This document shows, one piece after another, positions 1-8,495 of a stretch of DNA of 64,000 bases. The stretch lies in assembly GCF_001262605.1 (NCBI RefSeq), contig NZ_LGTC01000001.1, forward strand, positions 5,528,001 to 5,592,000, in the 5' to 3' direction. The notes below the pieces were generated by a model. It was given only the letters and a program-made list of their open reading frames with translations. It searched no databases and was not told the origin of the DNA. The position numbers were made by a program, and so were the translations under genes. The stretch's first letter is position 1, and each line of letters starts with the position of its first letter. The stretch is from Pseudobacteroides cellulosolvens ATCC 35603 = DSM 2933 (GTDB lineage: Bacteria; Bacillota; Clostridia; Acetivibrionales; DSM-2933).

Positions 1-44
1 ATAAATTTTATTCTTATTTTGGGCATATGTCAATTATTTTATGA

Positions 45-76
45 CAAAAAAAATGCACTCTGAATTGTAGAGTGCA
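45..76 (-). terminator. intrinsic terminator after the hydE-like gene
   Basis: On the minus strand GCACTC (70-75) pairs with GAGTGC (55-60) around a 9-nt loop, followed by a run of eight T. It lies 50 nt past the stop of the hydE-like gene and ends the chromosomal operon. Confidence 0.8.
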
Positions 77-125
77 CTAAAATATCCAAAAGAAGTACTG
101 AAATTCTTTCTCGTAATTCATATAA

Positions 126-1175
126 TTATATTTTAACCGTCCTAATACGCCCTCCAAAATGTTTCCCTACTACTCTGCCCTCCTTTGATATCAAACACTT
201 TATCACATTAATCTGATTTTCAAGAGTTTCTACTTTGTCTCCTTTTCCAGGATATATAGCATAAAGCTTTTTATAATCATCTATCCCCATATTTGGCATA
301 ATAACATTTGCACCACAGCCTAATCCTTTTCTGTAACCATCATCCGCCTTAACTCCAAGAGCTGTTGTTACAGGCATATTTATATCTGGCATAAGCAGTC
401 TTGCCAATGCCATCATCTTTAATACAGTTTCAACATTGCCTTCTGCTTCATATTCAAGGGGTGTGCCTTTGCATGGAATAAAAGGCCCCATCCCGATCAT
501 GTCGGCATCAATTTTCTTAAAAAACAAAAGGTCTTCTGCTAACATTTCAGGTGTCTGACCCGGAAGCCCTATCAAGCAACCTGTACCTGTCTCATAGCCA
601 AGTTCTTTTAAGTCATAGAGACATCTTACCCTGTTTTTATAACTCATCCGCGGATGCAAGCTCTCATACAGTTTTTCATTACTTGTTTCGATACGTAAAA
701 GATACCTGTCTGCCCCAGCATGTTTAAGGGCTGTATAGTCATTTCTGGATAGTTCACCTACACTCAGAGTTACTGCTGTACCCATATCTTTAATTTTATC
801 AACTATTTTGCATAGGTCATTTACTGTAAAGAACTTATCCTCACCACTCTGAAGCACTATTGTTTTCAATCCGTATTTTACCGCATTTGCTGCACATTCA
901 ATAACCTCCCCAGGCTCCATCCTGTATCTCTTTATTCCACTGTTTGCTGCCCTAAGGCCACAGTAAAAACAAGTCCTGCAGCAGAAGTTGCTGAATTCAA
1001 TCAAGCCTCTTAAGTATACATCATCACCTACAAACTTCTTTCTTACCCGGTCTGCAGCAGTATAAAGTATAGGGACATCTTTACATTCCAAAAGTTCAGC
1101 CAGACTGTTTTTATCAAGTTCATGCTCATTTTCAAGTGTATTTACGAGCATATCTAATTTCAATATATCCTTCAT
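126..1175 (-). CDS. hydE: HydE-like radical SAM protein ([FeFe]-hydrogenase maturase family)
   Basis: Radical SAM enzyme of the BioB/HydE/PylB group; HydE acts in H-cluster assembly of [FeFe]-hydrogenase. The 4Fe-4S motif CxxxCxxC (CCRTCFYC) lies in the diagnostic context RGLIEFSNF...GLR. Family blocks SGED, ADRYLLRIET, GLPGQT and MGPFIPC follow, and the C-terminal GCGANVIMPN block is present. I place the start at 1175 (349 aa), because AAGGGG sits 9 nt before that ATG; an upstream in-frame ATG at 1229 has no good site and would add 18 residues. It is the last gene of the fmdE-ABC-rSAM operon and is followed by a terminator. HydF and HydG are not in the window, so a paralogous role (another metallocofactor) is possible. 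Family is sure, exact role inferred. Confidence 0.85.
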   Translation of the reverse strand: MKDILKLDMLVNTLENEHELDKNSLAELLECKDVPILYTAADRVRKKFVGDDVYLRGLIEFSNFCCRTCFYCGLRAANSGIKRYRMEPGEVIECAANAVKYGLKTIVLQSGEDKFFTVNDLCKIVDKIKDMGTAVTLSVGELSRNDYTALKHAGADRYLLRIETSNEKLYESLHPRMSYKNRVRCLYDLKELGYETGTGCLIGLPGQTPEMLAEDLLFFKKIDADMIGMGPFIPCKGTPLEYEAEGNVETVLKMMALARLLMPDINMPVTTALGVKADDGYRKGLGCGANVIMPNMGIDDYKKLYAIYPGKGDKVETLENQINVIKCLISKEGRVVGKHFGGRIRTVKI

Positions 1176-1233
1176 ATTTTCTAACCCCTTATATCCCTTT
1201 CTCCTTGCTCCATACTGTTTATGTATCATTTAA

Positions 1234-1280
1234 GCAAAAAACCCTAATCACGAGCACAGATTGGCTCTTGTTTAAGGTTT
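1234..1280 (-). terminator. terminator-like hairpin between small ORF and hydE-like gene
   Basis: On the minus strand AACCTTAA/TTAGGGTT (with one G-U pair) and GAGC/GCTC form an interrupted stem followed by six T. It overlaps the end of the small ORF at 1244-1384. It may partly uncouple the hydE-like gene from upstream transcription. Confidence 0.45.
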
Positions 1281-1384
1281 CTCTTCCATAAAATCAAAGC
1301 TTCCTCTGTATTGGAAATATCCTCAACATTAGAACACTCATAGCTCCATCTTCTTCCTCTCAACAAGTCTGGCCTTGAGGTCAA
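1244..1384 (-). CDS. 46-codon small ORF downstream of the SPASM radical SAM gene
   Basis: Unrecognised small protein. It starts at TTG (1384), 8 nt after a clean AGAAGG site and 12 nt after the stop of the SPASM gene, and is in the same frame as that gene. The product is charged and contains Trp, two Cys (ECSN, PICARD) and an RGRRWSYE segment; codon composition looks coding. It is not a six-Cys SCIFF peptide. It could be a substrate or accessory of the upstream radical SAM enzyme, or a decayed gene. Seen: ORF plus ribosome binding site. Inferred: any function. Confidence 0.45.
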   Translation of the reverse strand: MTSRPDLLRGRRWSYECSNVEDISNTEEALILWKRNLKQEPICARD

Positions 1385-1396
1385 AGCATTATCCTT

Positions 1397-2770
1397 CTAT
1401 TTGTTGTTATATTCATTTTGAATCGATTTACATGCTTCAATCATGATTGCACATTCAATCCGTTTTCTTTGCATCTCGCAAGCAGTTTCCTCCGGCTTCA
1501 AAATATCACCATTAGAATAGTAAGAGTTTGCATGGCAGCCTCCGGAGCAGTATAGCTTTGCCCAGCATTTACGGCACTCATCCTTTATAAATATATTGGC
1601 TTCTCCGAACCGTTTTCGCACGCCCTCATTGTTTAAACCAGAATTAATGTTACCCACTTTAAATTCAGGCTGTCCGACGAACTGGTGACACGGATATAAA
1701 TCCCCCTCCGGTGTAACTGCAAAGTATTCATTACCTGCACCACAGGCTGTAATCCTTTTATACAGGCATGGACCATCATACAGGTTTATATTGAAGTGAT
1801 AGAATCGAAAGGGCTTTCCTTGTTTTATCCTCTCAATGTATGTACTTGCCAACTCCTCATATTCTTTTTGTATATCCTTTAAATGCTCCTTACGGATATG
1901 AAAATCCTCTCCAGCACCTACAACCGGCTCTACTGATATTTCATCAAAGCCAAGGTCGGCTAAATGAAAAACATCCTTTGAGAAATCAAGATTCTTTGCA
2001 GTAAATGTGCCCCGGATAAAATAGCTTTTGCCATTTCTTTCTTGCACAAGCTTATGTGCACCTTCCAATATTCTATCATAAGTACCGTTTCTTGCTGCAT
2101 CGTATCTAATAGCATCATGTACTTCTTTTCTGCCGTCAATGCTTATAACCACATTGTCCATATTGTCATTTATATACTTAATTTTTTCATCATCAAGAAG
2201 CACACCATTTGTGGTTATTGTAAAATGAATACTTTTACCTGTAAGCTCTTCAACCTTTCTTCCGTACTCCACTGTTTTCTCAATTACATCAAAATTGAGC
2301 AGCGGTTCTCCTCCAAAAAAATCGATCTCAACATTCTTTCTTTTACCGGAGTTGCTTATTAGAAAGTCTACAGCTTTAAAAGCAACATCTGCAGGCATTA
2401 AATTTTTTGCTACTTTATAGCTTCCTTTGGATGCAAAACAATACTCACACATAAGATTGCAATCATGTGCTACATGAAGGCATACAGCCTTAATTCCATT
2501 ATTTGAATCAGCCTTTTTTAGGATTGTGTCCTTTTCCATTTCAGGTGCATATAAAACCCCTGTTTCAACAAGTTCATTAATTTCATTCCATGCTTCCTTA
2601 ATACTTTCGCCTGAATATTTATCCTGCAGCTTATTTATTGCTTGCTGATATTTAAATGGTTCATTAAATACGGATATTAACTCATAAGAAATATTATCCA
2701 ATAAATGAACACTGCCGCTATTTCCATCAACAGCAATATTGATGCCGTTCATAGAGTATGTATGTACCAT
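1397..2770 (-). CDS. SPASM radical SAM enzyme, SCIFF-maturase (CteB)-like
   Basis: 457 aa. An N-terminal RRE-like segment (about 1-90: NGINIAVDGNSGSVHLLD) precedes the radical SAM core CxxxCxxC (CNLMCEYC, about residue 104-111). A GGEP motif and the SPASM domain follow, with a C-terminal Cys set (CGAGN, CHQF, CRKC, CSGGC, CEMQRKR). This layout and the final CEMQRKRIECAIMI block are those of thioether-forming SCIFF maturases, which use SPASM auxiliary clusters. The usual Cys-rich SCIFF precursor is absent on either side. It may therefore act on another peptide, possibly the small ORF just downstream. Start ATG 2770 has GAGGG 7 nt upstream, overlapping the end of the preceding gene. Confidence 0.8.
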   Translation of the reverse strand: MVHTYSMNGINIAVDGNSGSVHLLDNISYELISVFNEPFKYQQAINKLQDKYSGESIKEAWNEINELVETGVLYAPEMEKDTILKKADSNNGIKAVCLHVAHDCNLMCEYCFASKGSYKVAKNLMPADVAFKAVDFLISNSGKRKNVEIDFFGGEPLLNFDVIEKTVEYGRKVEELTGKSIHFTITTNGVLLDDEKIKYINDNMDNVVISIDGRKEVHDAIRYDAARNGTYDRILEGAHKLVQERNGKSYFIRGTFTAKNLDFSKDVFHLADLGFDEISVEPVVGAGEDFHIRKEHLKDIQKEYEELASTYIERIKQGKPFRFYHFNINLYDGPCLYKRITACGAGNEYFAVTPEGDLYPCHQFVGQPEFKVGNINSGLNNEGVRKRFGEANIFIKDECRKCWAKLYCSGGCHANSYYSNGDILKPEETACEMQRKRIECAIMIEACKSIQNEYNNK

Positions 2771-2787
2771 TATTCTTCCCTCACTTA

Positions 2788-3630
2788 TTATTCTTCAAGT
2801 ATAAATTCATCCCCAACTGTCAGCATCTTGCAATGTTCTTTCAAAAATCGCTTAATTTCCCATATAGGCAGCAATCCTGTACAATGCAGAGGAATTACTG
2901 TATGTATACCCATATCCAAAAAATGCTGAATTGTCAATTGAAGCCTTATGTCCGATACTCCTTCCAGATGCATTCCACCTATAACTCCGGCAATCTTATC
3001 ATCTGGAAACAGCTTTTTGGCATATTTAATACAGTTTATTATTCCTGCATGGCTGCATCCTACAAAAACATAAACTCCAGCATTGCCTTTAATTAGCAGC
3101 ATTTGCTCATCAATAATCATATCCTGAGATAGGTTCCCGTTTCCGTCATCAATAAAAAAGTTATGGGGTACACCTTCAAAATCCACAGTACTGGGTATTT
3201 CACCGGATATTACTATGTCTTCATCAATATTTACAGGGCCTTTGTTAACGACAAGCCTTTCATCAGGAATGTCTATATCATATCTCCCATTTTCTGTCCA
3301 GGGTATCCCAATATTTCTGTTTGATTCTTTTTTGCCATAGTACCGTTTTTGAAAAGCATCCTTGTGTATATACACGGGTGCATGATGATTTGCCCTGCAA
3401 AACTCCGCTACTCCTCCGGTGTGATCATAGTGTCCATGGCTCAACACCAGCAGTTCTGCTTTTGAAATATCAACACCAGCCTGTTCTGCATTAAGCGAAA
3501 ATATATCCGATTGTCCAGTATCAAACAGGATGCGTTTCTTATCTTTTTCAATCCATATTGAAAGGCCATGCTCAGCAAGCATATGCCTTTTTCTCGCATA
3601 GTTTTCAGCCAATAACCGTATTTTTATCAT
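2788..3630 (-). CDS. metallo-beta-lactamase-fold hydrolase (COG1237-like)
   Basis: 280 aa from ATG 3630, which has AGGGG 8 nt upstream; an in-frame ATG at 3669 is less likely. The metal site motif HxHxDH (SHGHYDHTGG) and later metal ligands (VGCSHAG; GGMHLEG; PLHCTG) are all present, so the di-metal centre looks intact. This subgroup is often annotated as a 7,8-dihydropterin-6-methyl-aminobenzene-5'-phosphate synthase-like hydrolase; the true substrate is unknown. It sits between the ABC transporter and the radical SAM genes in the same operon. Fold sure, reaction not. Confidence 0.8.
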   Translation of the reverse strand: MIKIRLLAENYARKRHMLAEHGLSIWIEKDKKRILFDTGQSDIFSLNAEQAGVDISKAELLVLSHGHYDHTGGVAEFCRANHHAPVYIHKDAFQKRYYGKKESNRNIGIPWTENGRYDIDIPDERLVVNKGPVNIDEDIVISGEIPSTVDFEGVPHNFFIDDGNGNLSQDMIIDEQMLLIKGNAGVYVFVGCSHAGIINCIKYAKKLFPDDKIAGVIGGMHLEGVSDIRLQLTIQHFLDMGIHTVIPLHCTGLLPIWEIKRFLKEHCKMLTVGDEFILEE

Positions 3631-3715
3631 TTCAATACCCCTAATCGCATCATTCGGGCATAGGCCCATTATAATAATACTCTATTAGTAAAGCATTGTC
3701 AATAATTTGGCACCA

Positions 3716-4834
3716 TCAGTAGTTTTTCTGTAATGCCAGCTTCTTAAATCCCTCATATGCTTTAGCCATCTCAGAATATAGCTCCTTGCCCAAGAGAGTT
3801 TTATATATCTCATCAGCCTTTTTCTCAGGGTCCACATCTTTGAATTGGTCCGGATAAAGCACTTTTCCCATGTAGTATGCATCCGCTATCGCCGTATCTA
3901 CGTTCGTAGCATAGAAATTATACGGCAGTTGTATATAAATTTCACCATTTTTTATTGCCGATAGTGTATTGTAATAATCTTTATTTTTCTGATAATCCTG
4001 CTGAAACAGCTGGAATCCACTGCCATCAATAAAGATTTTATCCGGATTCCACTGGATAAGTTTTTCCTTATCTATCATCAACGAGCCTGTTTTTCCTGTT
4101 TCATCTACCACATTCTTGGCATTTACAGCATTAAACAAGGAATAGTTCCCCTGCGTACTTTCAATCCCATGTGTTCCTCTCATCCCCAAGCCACCGACAT
4201 AGGCACTTGGTTTTTTATCATCAGGAATATCATTCGTCCTGGTGTCCAGATCATTTTTGCATTTCTTCATGTAGTCTTCGATTTCTTGAGCTTTTAGTTC
4301 TTTTCCGACAATCTTTCCGATTAGTTTTATCGAAGTATAAACTGCCGGATCAAAGGCAGAGGTCTTGCCATAGCTAATTACAACTACAGGAATCCCTGTT
4401 TTTGATTGCAGATTATCTGCAGAAGCTTTATCTGCTGCATAGGTGCTGAAAATAATCTCAGGCCTAACTGCAAGTATTTTTTCCGGGTCAGGGGCATTAT
4501 TCGGACCGCCCGGACCTATTAGAGGCAGGTTTGAAAGTGAAGGATTTGCTATGACGTAGGGCTTGCCGGTAGTGTCGTCTTTGTCTATCCGTTCAACTCC
4601 AGCAATCATATCAATACTGTTGAAATAGCAGCACAATCTTAAAGCACCGGGACCAATAGCTACTACTTTTTTTGCCTGTGCATCGATTTCAACATGTCTT
4701 CCAAGTGTATCTGTCACTGTAATTTTCTGCGAATTTGAAGCTGTATCCCGGAAAGTCTTTGAAGCACATCCCCCAAAAATCAATGAAATATAAAGAAGTA
4801 TAGCAATCTTTAAAGAAAAATTTCTCTTATTCAT
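3716..4834 (-). CDS. ABC transporter substrate-binding lipoprotein (FecB/BtuF/TroA-like)
   Basis: 372 aa. The N-terminal signal peptide has a lipobox (LIFGGC, Cys about 23), so it should be a membrane-anchored lipoprotein. The body has the periplasmic-binding type III pattern: VTDTLGRHVEID opening, VVAIGPGALRL, then PEIIFSTYA and DKIFIDG blocks. It binds iron-siderophore, haem, cobalamin or another metal complex and partners with the ATPase and permease immediately upstream. Next to the FmdE-like gene, a metal or metal-chelate substrate is likely, but the sequence does not identify it. Confidence 0.85.
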   Translation of the reverse strand: MNKRNFSLKIAILLYISLIFGGCASKTFRDTASNSQKITVTDTLGRHVEIDAQAKKVVAIGPGALRLCCYFNSIDMIAGVERIDKDDTTGKPYVIANPSLSNLPLIGPGGPNNAPDPEKILAVRPEIIFSTYAADKASADNLQSKTGIPVVVISYGKTSAFDPAVYTSIKLIGKIVGKELKAQEIEDYMKKCKNDLDTRTNDIPDDKKPSAYVGGLGMRGTHGIESTQGNYSLFNAVNAKNVVDETGKTGSLMIDKEKLIQWNPDKIFIDGSGFQLFQQDYQKNKDYYNTLSAIKNGEIYIQLPYNFYATNVDTAIADAYYMGKVLYPDQFKDVDPEKKADEIYKTLLGKELYSEMAKAYEGFKKLALQKNY

Positions 4835-4887
4835 ATCCTATACACCCCCAATTTTACATATTAAGTTTATATTAAAATACAATCATG

Positions 4888-5640
4888 CTATACAGGTATT
4901 ACAATGGGAACATCCCCGATTTTACTTATACTTACGGTCACAGAATAAACATTTTCTATGTTTTCAGGTGTCATTACCTCAATTCCACCTGCCGCATAAA
5001 TTTCCCCGTCTTTTATGAGCAGGAATTTATCGGCAAAGCGTATAGCCAAATTCAGATCATGCATTGTTACTATTGCTGCCATTTGCTGCTCTTTGACAAC
5101 TTTTTTTATTATTTTGGCAACCTCAAGTTGATTTTTTAAATCCAGGCTGCTTGTCGGTTCATCCAACAGGAGCAGTTCTGGTTTTTGTGCCAATGCTCTT
5201 GCAATCACTACTTTTTGCTGTTCTCCCCCGCTCAGTTCATTCAGATACCTGAGAGCATACTCCGTAAGGTCAAGTGCCTGCAGTACACCATGTGCAATCT
5301 CCAGGTCATTTTTTGATGCCTCCCATTGGATGTATGGTTTTCTCCCAAGCAGCACTGCATCAAATACAGTAGTTCTGGTGTTTTCATTGTTCTGAGCAAC
5401 ATAACCGATTCTTTTTGCAAGTTCCCTCCTGCTGAGCTTGAAAGCTTCATAGTTTTCTATATATACAGCACCCTTATGCGGTTTTAATACTCTGTTTATG
5501 CACTTTAAAAGAGTCGATTTTCCAGCACCGTTAACGCCAAGTACTGCAAGAAAATCCCCTTTTTCAATTGAAAAGCCTATATTTTTTATTACTGAACGGC
5601 TCGGATAATCGAATGCCAAGTCTTTGACCGATAGAATCAT
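4888..5640 (-). CDS. ABC transporter ATP-binding protein (FecE/BtuD type)
   Basis: 250 aa, full length. Walker A GVNGAGKST, Q-loop region AQNNENTRTT, signature LSGGEQQKV, Walker B LLLLDEPTS and the H-loop THMHDLNLA-type segment (TMHDLNLA) are all intact. It powers import through the FecCD permease; the start ATGA overlaps the permease stop by 4 nt, which implies translational coupling. Substrate as for the binding protein: metal complex, not defined further. Confidence 0.9.
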   Translation of the reverse strand: MILSVKDLAFDYPSRSVIKNIGFSIEKGDFLAVLGVNGAGKSTLLKCINRVLKPHKGAVYIENYEAFKLSRRELAKRIGYVAQNNENTRTTVFDAVLLGRKPYIQWEASKNDLEIAHGVLQALDLTEYALRYLNELSGGEQQKVVIARALAQKPELLLLDEPTSSLDLKNQLEVAKIIKKVVKEQQMAAIVTMHDLNLAIRFADKFLLIKDGEIYAAGGIEVMTPENIENVYSVTVSISKIGDVPIVIPV

Positions 5641-6722
5641 TTTTTCTTATACCCCCTTACCAGCAGATAGAGAAACAATGGTGCACCAAAAAACGAAGTT
5701 ATCGCTCCTACTGGAAGCACCACAGGGGAAACCACGCTCCTTGCAAGAGTATCTGAAACCAATAGCAGCAGCGATCCGGTAAGTGCTGATGCTGGAATCA
5801 GAAAACGATAATCTACACCTACAATCCTTCTAATAATTTGAGGACCAATCAGCCCGATAAAACCTATTATGCCGAGGAATGAAACCGCTACGGCAGTGAT
5901 AAGTGATGAAATAAACATTCCTCCCATTCTAACATTTTCAACATGAACTCCGAGGCTTTTTGCTGTTTCTTCACCACTATCCAGTGCGTTATAATCCCAT
6001 CTTCTCAATATGAAATATACGATTGCCAAAAATATAACACTTGCTAGAATTGCAACTTCCCTCCATGATGCCCTTCCAAGGTCTCCAAAAGTCCAGAAAA
6101 CCGCTGCCGCAATTTGAATATCCTGGGCAAAATACTGGATGAGTATGGTTCCTGCAGAAAACAAAGAGCTTAGGGCAACACCCGCCAATACCATAGCCTC
6201 AGGAGAAAAGCCTCTAAACCTCCCTAACATCAAAATTATGACAGTACCTATCATAGCCCAGACAAATGCAGAAACCGTCACTAGATATGGATTATTGATA
6301 ATAACAGCATCAGTCCCTGTACTCTGAATGCTTCCTGTCCCGAATACGATGATTGCCAGGTTTGCTCCAAAGGCTGCTGCATTGGATATACCCAATGTTG
6401 ATGGTGATGCCAGCGGATTTCTGAGATTGTTCTGCATTATACACCCTGCCACTGATAAACCAGCACCGGCAATAATTGCAGCTAAGACTCTTGGCAACCG
6501 AATCTGCCATATAACAACATCAGACACTTCTGTCCCATTACCCATGAATGCCTGTATTACCTGAAACACGTTCAAATTTGTCGATCCTGCATTTATTGCA
6601 AATATTGAAGCTATTATAATAAGAATAAAAAGCATTATTACTACGCCTCTTTTTCTTAATGTATATTTATTGTACATAACAGTCCGGCCATTCCCGTTTA
6701 CTGTTGTTTTCTCATGATTCAC
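5637..6722 (-). CDS. FecCD/BtuC-family ABC permease
   Basis: 361 aa with about nine to ten hydrophobic segments and the family blocks RLPRVLAAIIAGAGLSVAGC and NPLASPSTLGIS near the N-terminus. The GFIGLIGPQIIRRIVG coupling segment and a VLPVGAITSFFGAPLF end follow. It forms the membrane channel of the importer. Start GTG 6722 follows AAGGAGG at a slightly long 12-nt spacing; an in-frame ATG 45 nt downstream is an alternative. It is the second gene of the operon after the FmdE-like gene. Confidence 0.88.
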   Translation of the reverse strand: MNHEKTTVNGNGRTVMYNKYTLRKRGVVIMLFILIIIASIFAINAGSTNLNVFQVIQAFMGNGTEVSDVVIWQIRLPRVLAAIIAGAGLSVAGCIMQNNLRNPLASPSTLGISNAAAFGANLAIIVFGTGSIQSTGTDAVIINNPYLVTVSAFVWAMIGTVIILMLGRFRGFSPEAMVLAGVALSSLFSAGTILIQYFAQDIQIAAAVFWTFGDLGRASWREVAILASVIFLAIVYFILRRWDYNALDSGEETAKSLGVHVENVRMGGMFISSLITAVAVSFLGIIGFIGLIGPQIIRRIVGVDYRFLIPASALTGSLLLLVSDTLARSVVSPVVLPVGAITSFFGAPLFLYLLVRGYKKK

Positions 6723-6747
6723 AAATTATCCAATCCTCCTTAATTGT

Positions 6748-7278
6748 CTACCAACCTCTAAAATAGTCTTTAAAGCAGTCAAGACATACTTTTTTCCCAT
6801 CGTTAATTCTCATCTTGTGCTCAGGTGCACCCTCGCCGCAAATTTCACATACAATAGTAGTAAACAGCCTTCCTTTTTCAGGCAATTCGAAGGTTGGTTT
6901 GCTGAAATTGAAGACTTCATTCACTGACGAATTCAATATATAATTCTGACGTTGCTGGCGATCCATTTCACCCGTAAAAGGCTTTACAATCATTCTAAGG
7001 CTTTCCCCATCTTTACGGTTAAAAAAACTGAATGCCATTTTTCCTGTTCCTTTGTAAAGAAGATTTCCCTTACCGAAGGTACATCCTGTCAATACCTGTA
7101 CTGCATCTACGCCGCAGGCGTCATTTTCTGTGACACATACAACCTCCTCATCCTTCGAAAATGTAAGCCCCATTTTTTCCATAGCAGCCTCACAGGCTTT
7201 AAAGCCCATTGCAAGTCCAGGACACTCATGTCCATGAAATTCAACACATCTTTCCCAATTTGTAAGTGGTTTGCACAT
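6748..7278 (-). CDS. FmdE-family protein with C-terminal zinc finger
   Basis: 176 aa. The N-terminal FmdE domain carries FHGHECPGLAMG and the ENDACGVDAVQ block. The C-terminus has a CxxC...CxxC zinc ribbon (CEICGE and CLDCFK). The domain is named for formylmethanofuran dehydrogenase subunit E, but bacterial members of this layout occur beside metal-complex ABC transporters. A role in metal or metallocofactor handling is inferred. It is the first gene of the operon, with AAGGGG before ATG 7278, and its leader contains a terminator (see 7299-7349). Family sure, function unknown. Confidence 0.82.
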   Translation of the reverse strand: MCKPLTNWERCVEFHGHECPGLAMGFKACEAAMEKMGLTFSKDEEVVCVTENDACGVDAVQVLTGCTFGKGNLLYKGTGKMAFSFFNRKDGESLRMIVKPFTGEMDRQQRQNYILNSSVNEVFNFSKPTFELPEKGRLFTTIVCEICGEGAPEHKMRINDGKKVCLDCFKDYFRGW

Positions 7279-7298
7279 ATTCTCTTCCCCTTTTGATT

Positions 7299-7349
7299 AA
7301 AAAATAAAAAACCACGAAAAGAGCCGTTCCTTACGGCATCCCTTCGTGG
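7299..7349 (-). terminator. intrinsic terminator inside the fmdE-operon leader (attenuator candidate)
   Basis: On the minus strand a 16-bp stem (7333-7349 with 7312-7327, one bulged base, loop AAGGA) is followed by TTTTTTATTTTTT. It ends only about 20 nt before the fmdE-like start, which leaves no room for a promoter between them. Read-through must therefore supply the whole operon. It could also simply end uppP mRNA. Confidence 0.75.
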
Positions 7350-7381
7350 TTTGATTTTGTGTTTAATAGCAGCTTAATTAT

Positions 7382-7398
7382 AAAGCCTTCATGGCTTT
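7382..7398 (-). promoter_or_regulatory. upstream leader hairpin of the fmdE operon
   Basis: AAAGCC/GGCTTT with a 5-nt loop, located early in the leader transcribed from the promoter at 7413-7441 and 33 nt before the terminator stem. It may be part of a sensing domain that competes with the terminator. I could not match it to a riboswitch class. Confidence 0.4.
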
Positions 7399-7412
7399 GT
7401 TTTCCGTTGTAT

Positions 7413-7441
7413 ACTTTATCATATTGTGGTAAACAAGTCAA
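7413..7441 (-). promoter_or_regulatory. sigma-A promoter of the fmdE-ABC-rSAM operon
   Basis: Minus strand TTGACT (7436-7441), 17-nt spacer, TAAAGT (7413-7418) with an extended TG before the -10. The predicted start is near 7405, giving a leader of about 125 nt that includes the terminator. Confidence 0.6.
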
Positions 7442-7472
7442 TTTTTAATCCATTCCTAAGTGATTTTTATTT

Positions 7473-8297
7473 TCACTTTATAATTAAGAAATATAATAAA
7501 ATGAGGATGCCTAGAACAATTCTGTACCAGCCAAAAGCTTTAAAATCATTATTTCTAATATATCGCATTAAAAATTTAATTGCTATTATAGAAACCACAA
7601 AAGCCACTATCATTCCACTTAACAATACAGCTACTTCCATTCCGGTAAAATTAAACCCGAATTTTATAATCTTTAATGTGCTGGCACCAAACATTATAGG
7701 AATAGACATAAAGAATGAGTACTCCGCAGCAATATGTCTAGAGGACCCCAACAATATACCTCCAAGAATAGTTGCTCCCGAACGTGAAGTTCCCGGTATT
7801 AAGCTCAACACTTGAAATACGCCTATTCCAAACGAAGCTTTATAAGACAAGTCTGAAAAATCCGTTACTGTTGTTGTTTTATTTTTATTTCTATTTTCAA
7901 TAAGAATAAAAAGTATTCCATATATAATTAACGTGATCGAAACTGTACCATAATTGTAAAAATGCTCATCCAGCCAATCATCAAATACTACACCCAATAC
8001 ACCGGCGGGGATTACACCAATTAATACCTTGAGCCAAATTGAAACTGTATCTTTCTTTTCTTTTATAGTCTTTTTAGTTGAAAACGGATTTAATTTGTTG
8101 AAATATAGAAGAACTACAGCCATAATTGCTCCAAGTTGAATTACTACCAAAAACATTTCTTTAAAAGCATCGTTAACATTTAGCTTTATAAATTCATCTG
8201 CTAAAATCATATGTCCTGTGCTGCTGATAGGAAGCCACTCTGTAATACCTTCTACAATTCCTAAAATAATCGCTTTTATAATTTCTATAAATTCCAT
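7473..8297 (-). CDS. uppP: undecaprenyl-diphosphatase UppP/BacA
   Basis: 274 aa integral membrane phosphatase that recycles undecaprenyl diphosphate to the monophosphate for peptidoglycan synthesis; over-expression gives bacitracin resistance in known members. Both family motifs are intact: EGITEWLPISSTGH near the N-terminus and PGTSRSGAT in the second half. Seven to eight hydrophobic segments are visible. AAGGAG lies 10 nt before ATG 8297. It is the last clearly chromosomal gene before the ICE. Confidence 0.95.
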   Translation of the reverse strand: MEFIEIIKAIILGIVEGITEWLPISSTGHMILADEFIKLNVNDAFKEMFLVVIQLGAIMAVVLLYFNKLNPFSTKKTIKEKKDTVSIWLKVLIGVIPAGVLGVVFDDWLDEHFYNYGTVSITLIIYGILFILIENRNKNKTTTVTDFSDLSYKASFGIGVFQVLSLIPGTSRSGATILGGILLGSSRHIAAEYSFFMSIPIMFGASTLKIIKFGFNFTGMEVAVLLSGMIVAFVVSIIAIKFLMRYIRNNDFKAFGWYRIVLGILILLYFLIIK

Positions 8298-8387
8298 TCT
8301 GCTCTTTCTCCTTTATTTAGACTTTACCTCCATTACATTCCTGTTATACAAATGCAATATTCTCCATAAAAATTATTTTTGGTAGGG

Positions 8388-8433
8388 GGGAACAGCACCC
8401 TCTCCCCATTTTTCTGGTAAAATATCTGTTCCC
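8388..8433. other. candidate ICE attachment-site region (inverted repeat)
   Basis: GGGAACAG (8388-8395) and CTGTTCCC (8426-8433) form a perfect 8-bp inverted repeat with a 30-nt spacer. It lies in the 198-nt gap between chromosomal uppP and the serine recombinase gene. Large serine recombinases act on about 50-bp dyad sites beside their own gene, so attL should lie in 8300-8500. The exact core cannot be set without the other end. Confidence 0.3.
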
Positions 8434-8495
8434 ACGAAGTAAAAAAATCACATTTTTAATATTCCTATTTTCAAACGCAAAAACACACAAAAGGC

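Noticed and set aside
3685..3882. 65-codon minus-strand ORF overlapping the binding-protein gene end
   Set aside because: It overlaps the 3' end of the lipoprotein gene in another frame, with no ribosome binding site or sensible protein composition.
7299..7441. Known riboswitch (preQ1, cobalamin, NiCo, Mn, fluoride, THF) before fmdE
   Set aside because: None of the consensus blocks I could recall for these classes is recognisable; left as an unclassified attenuator.
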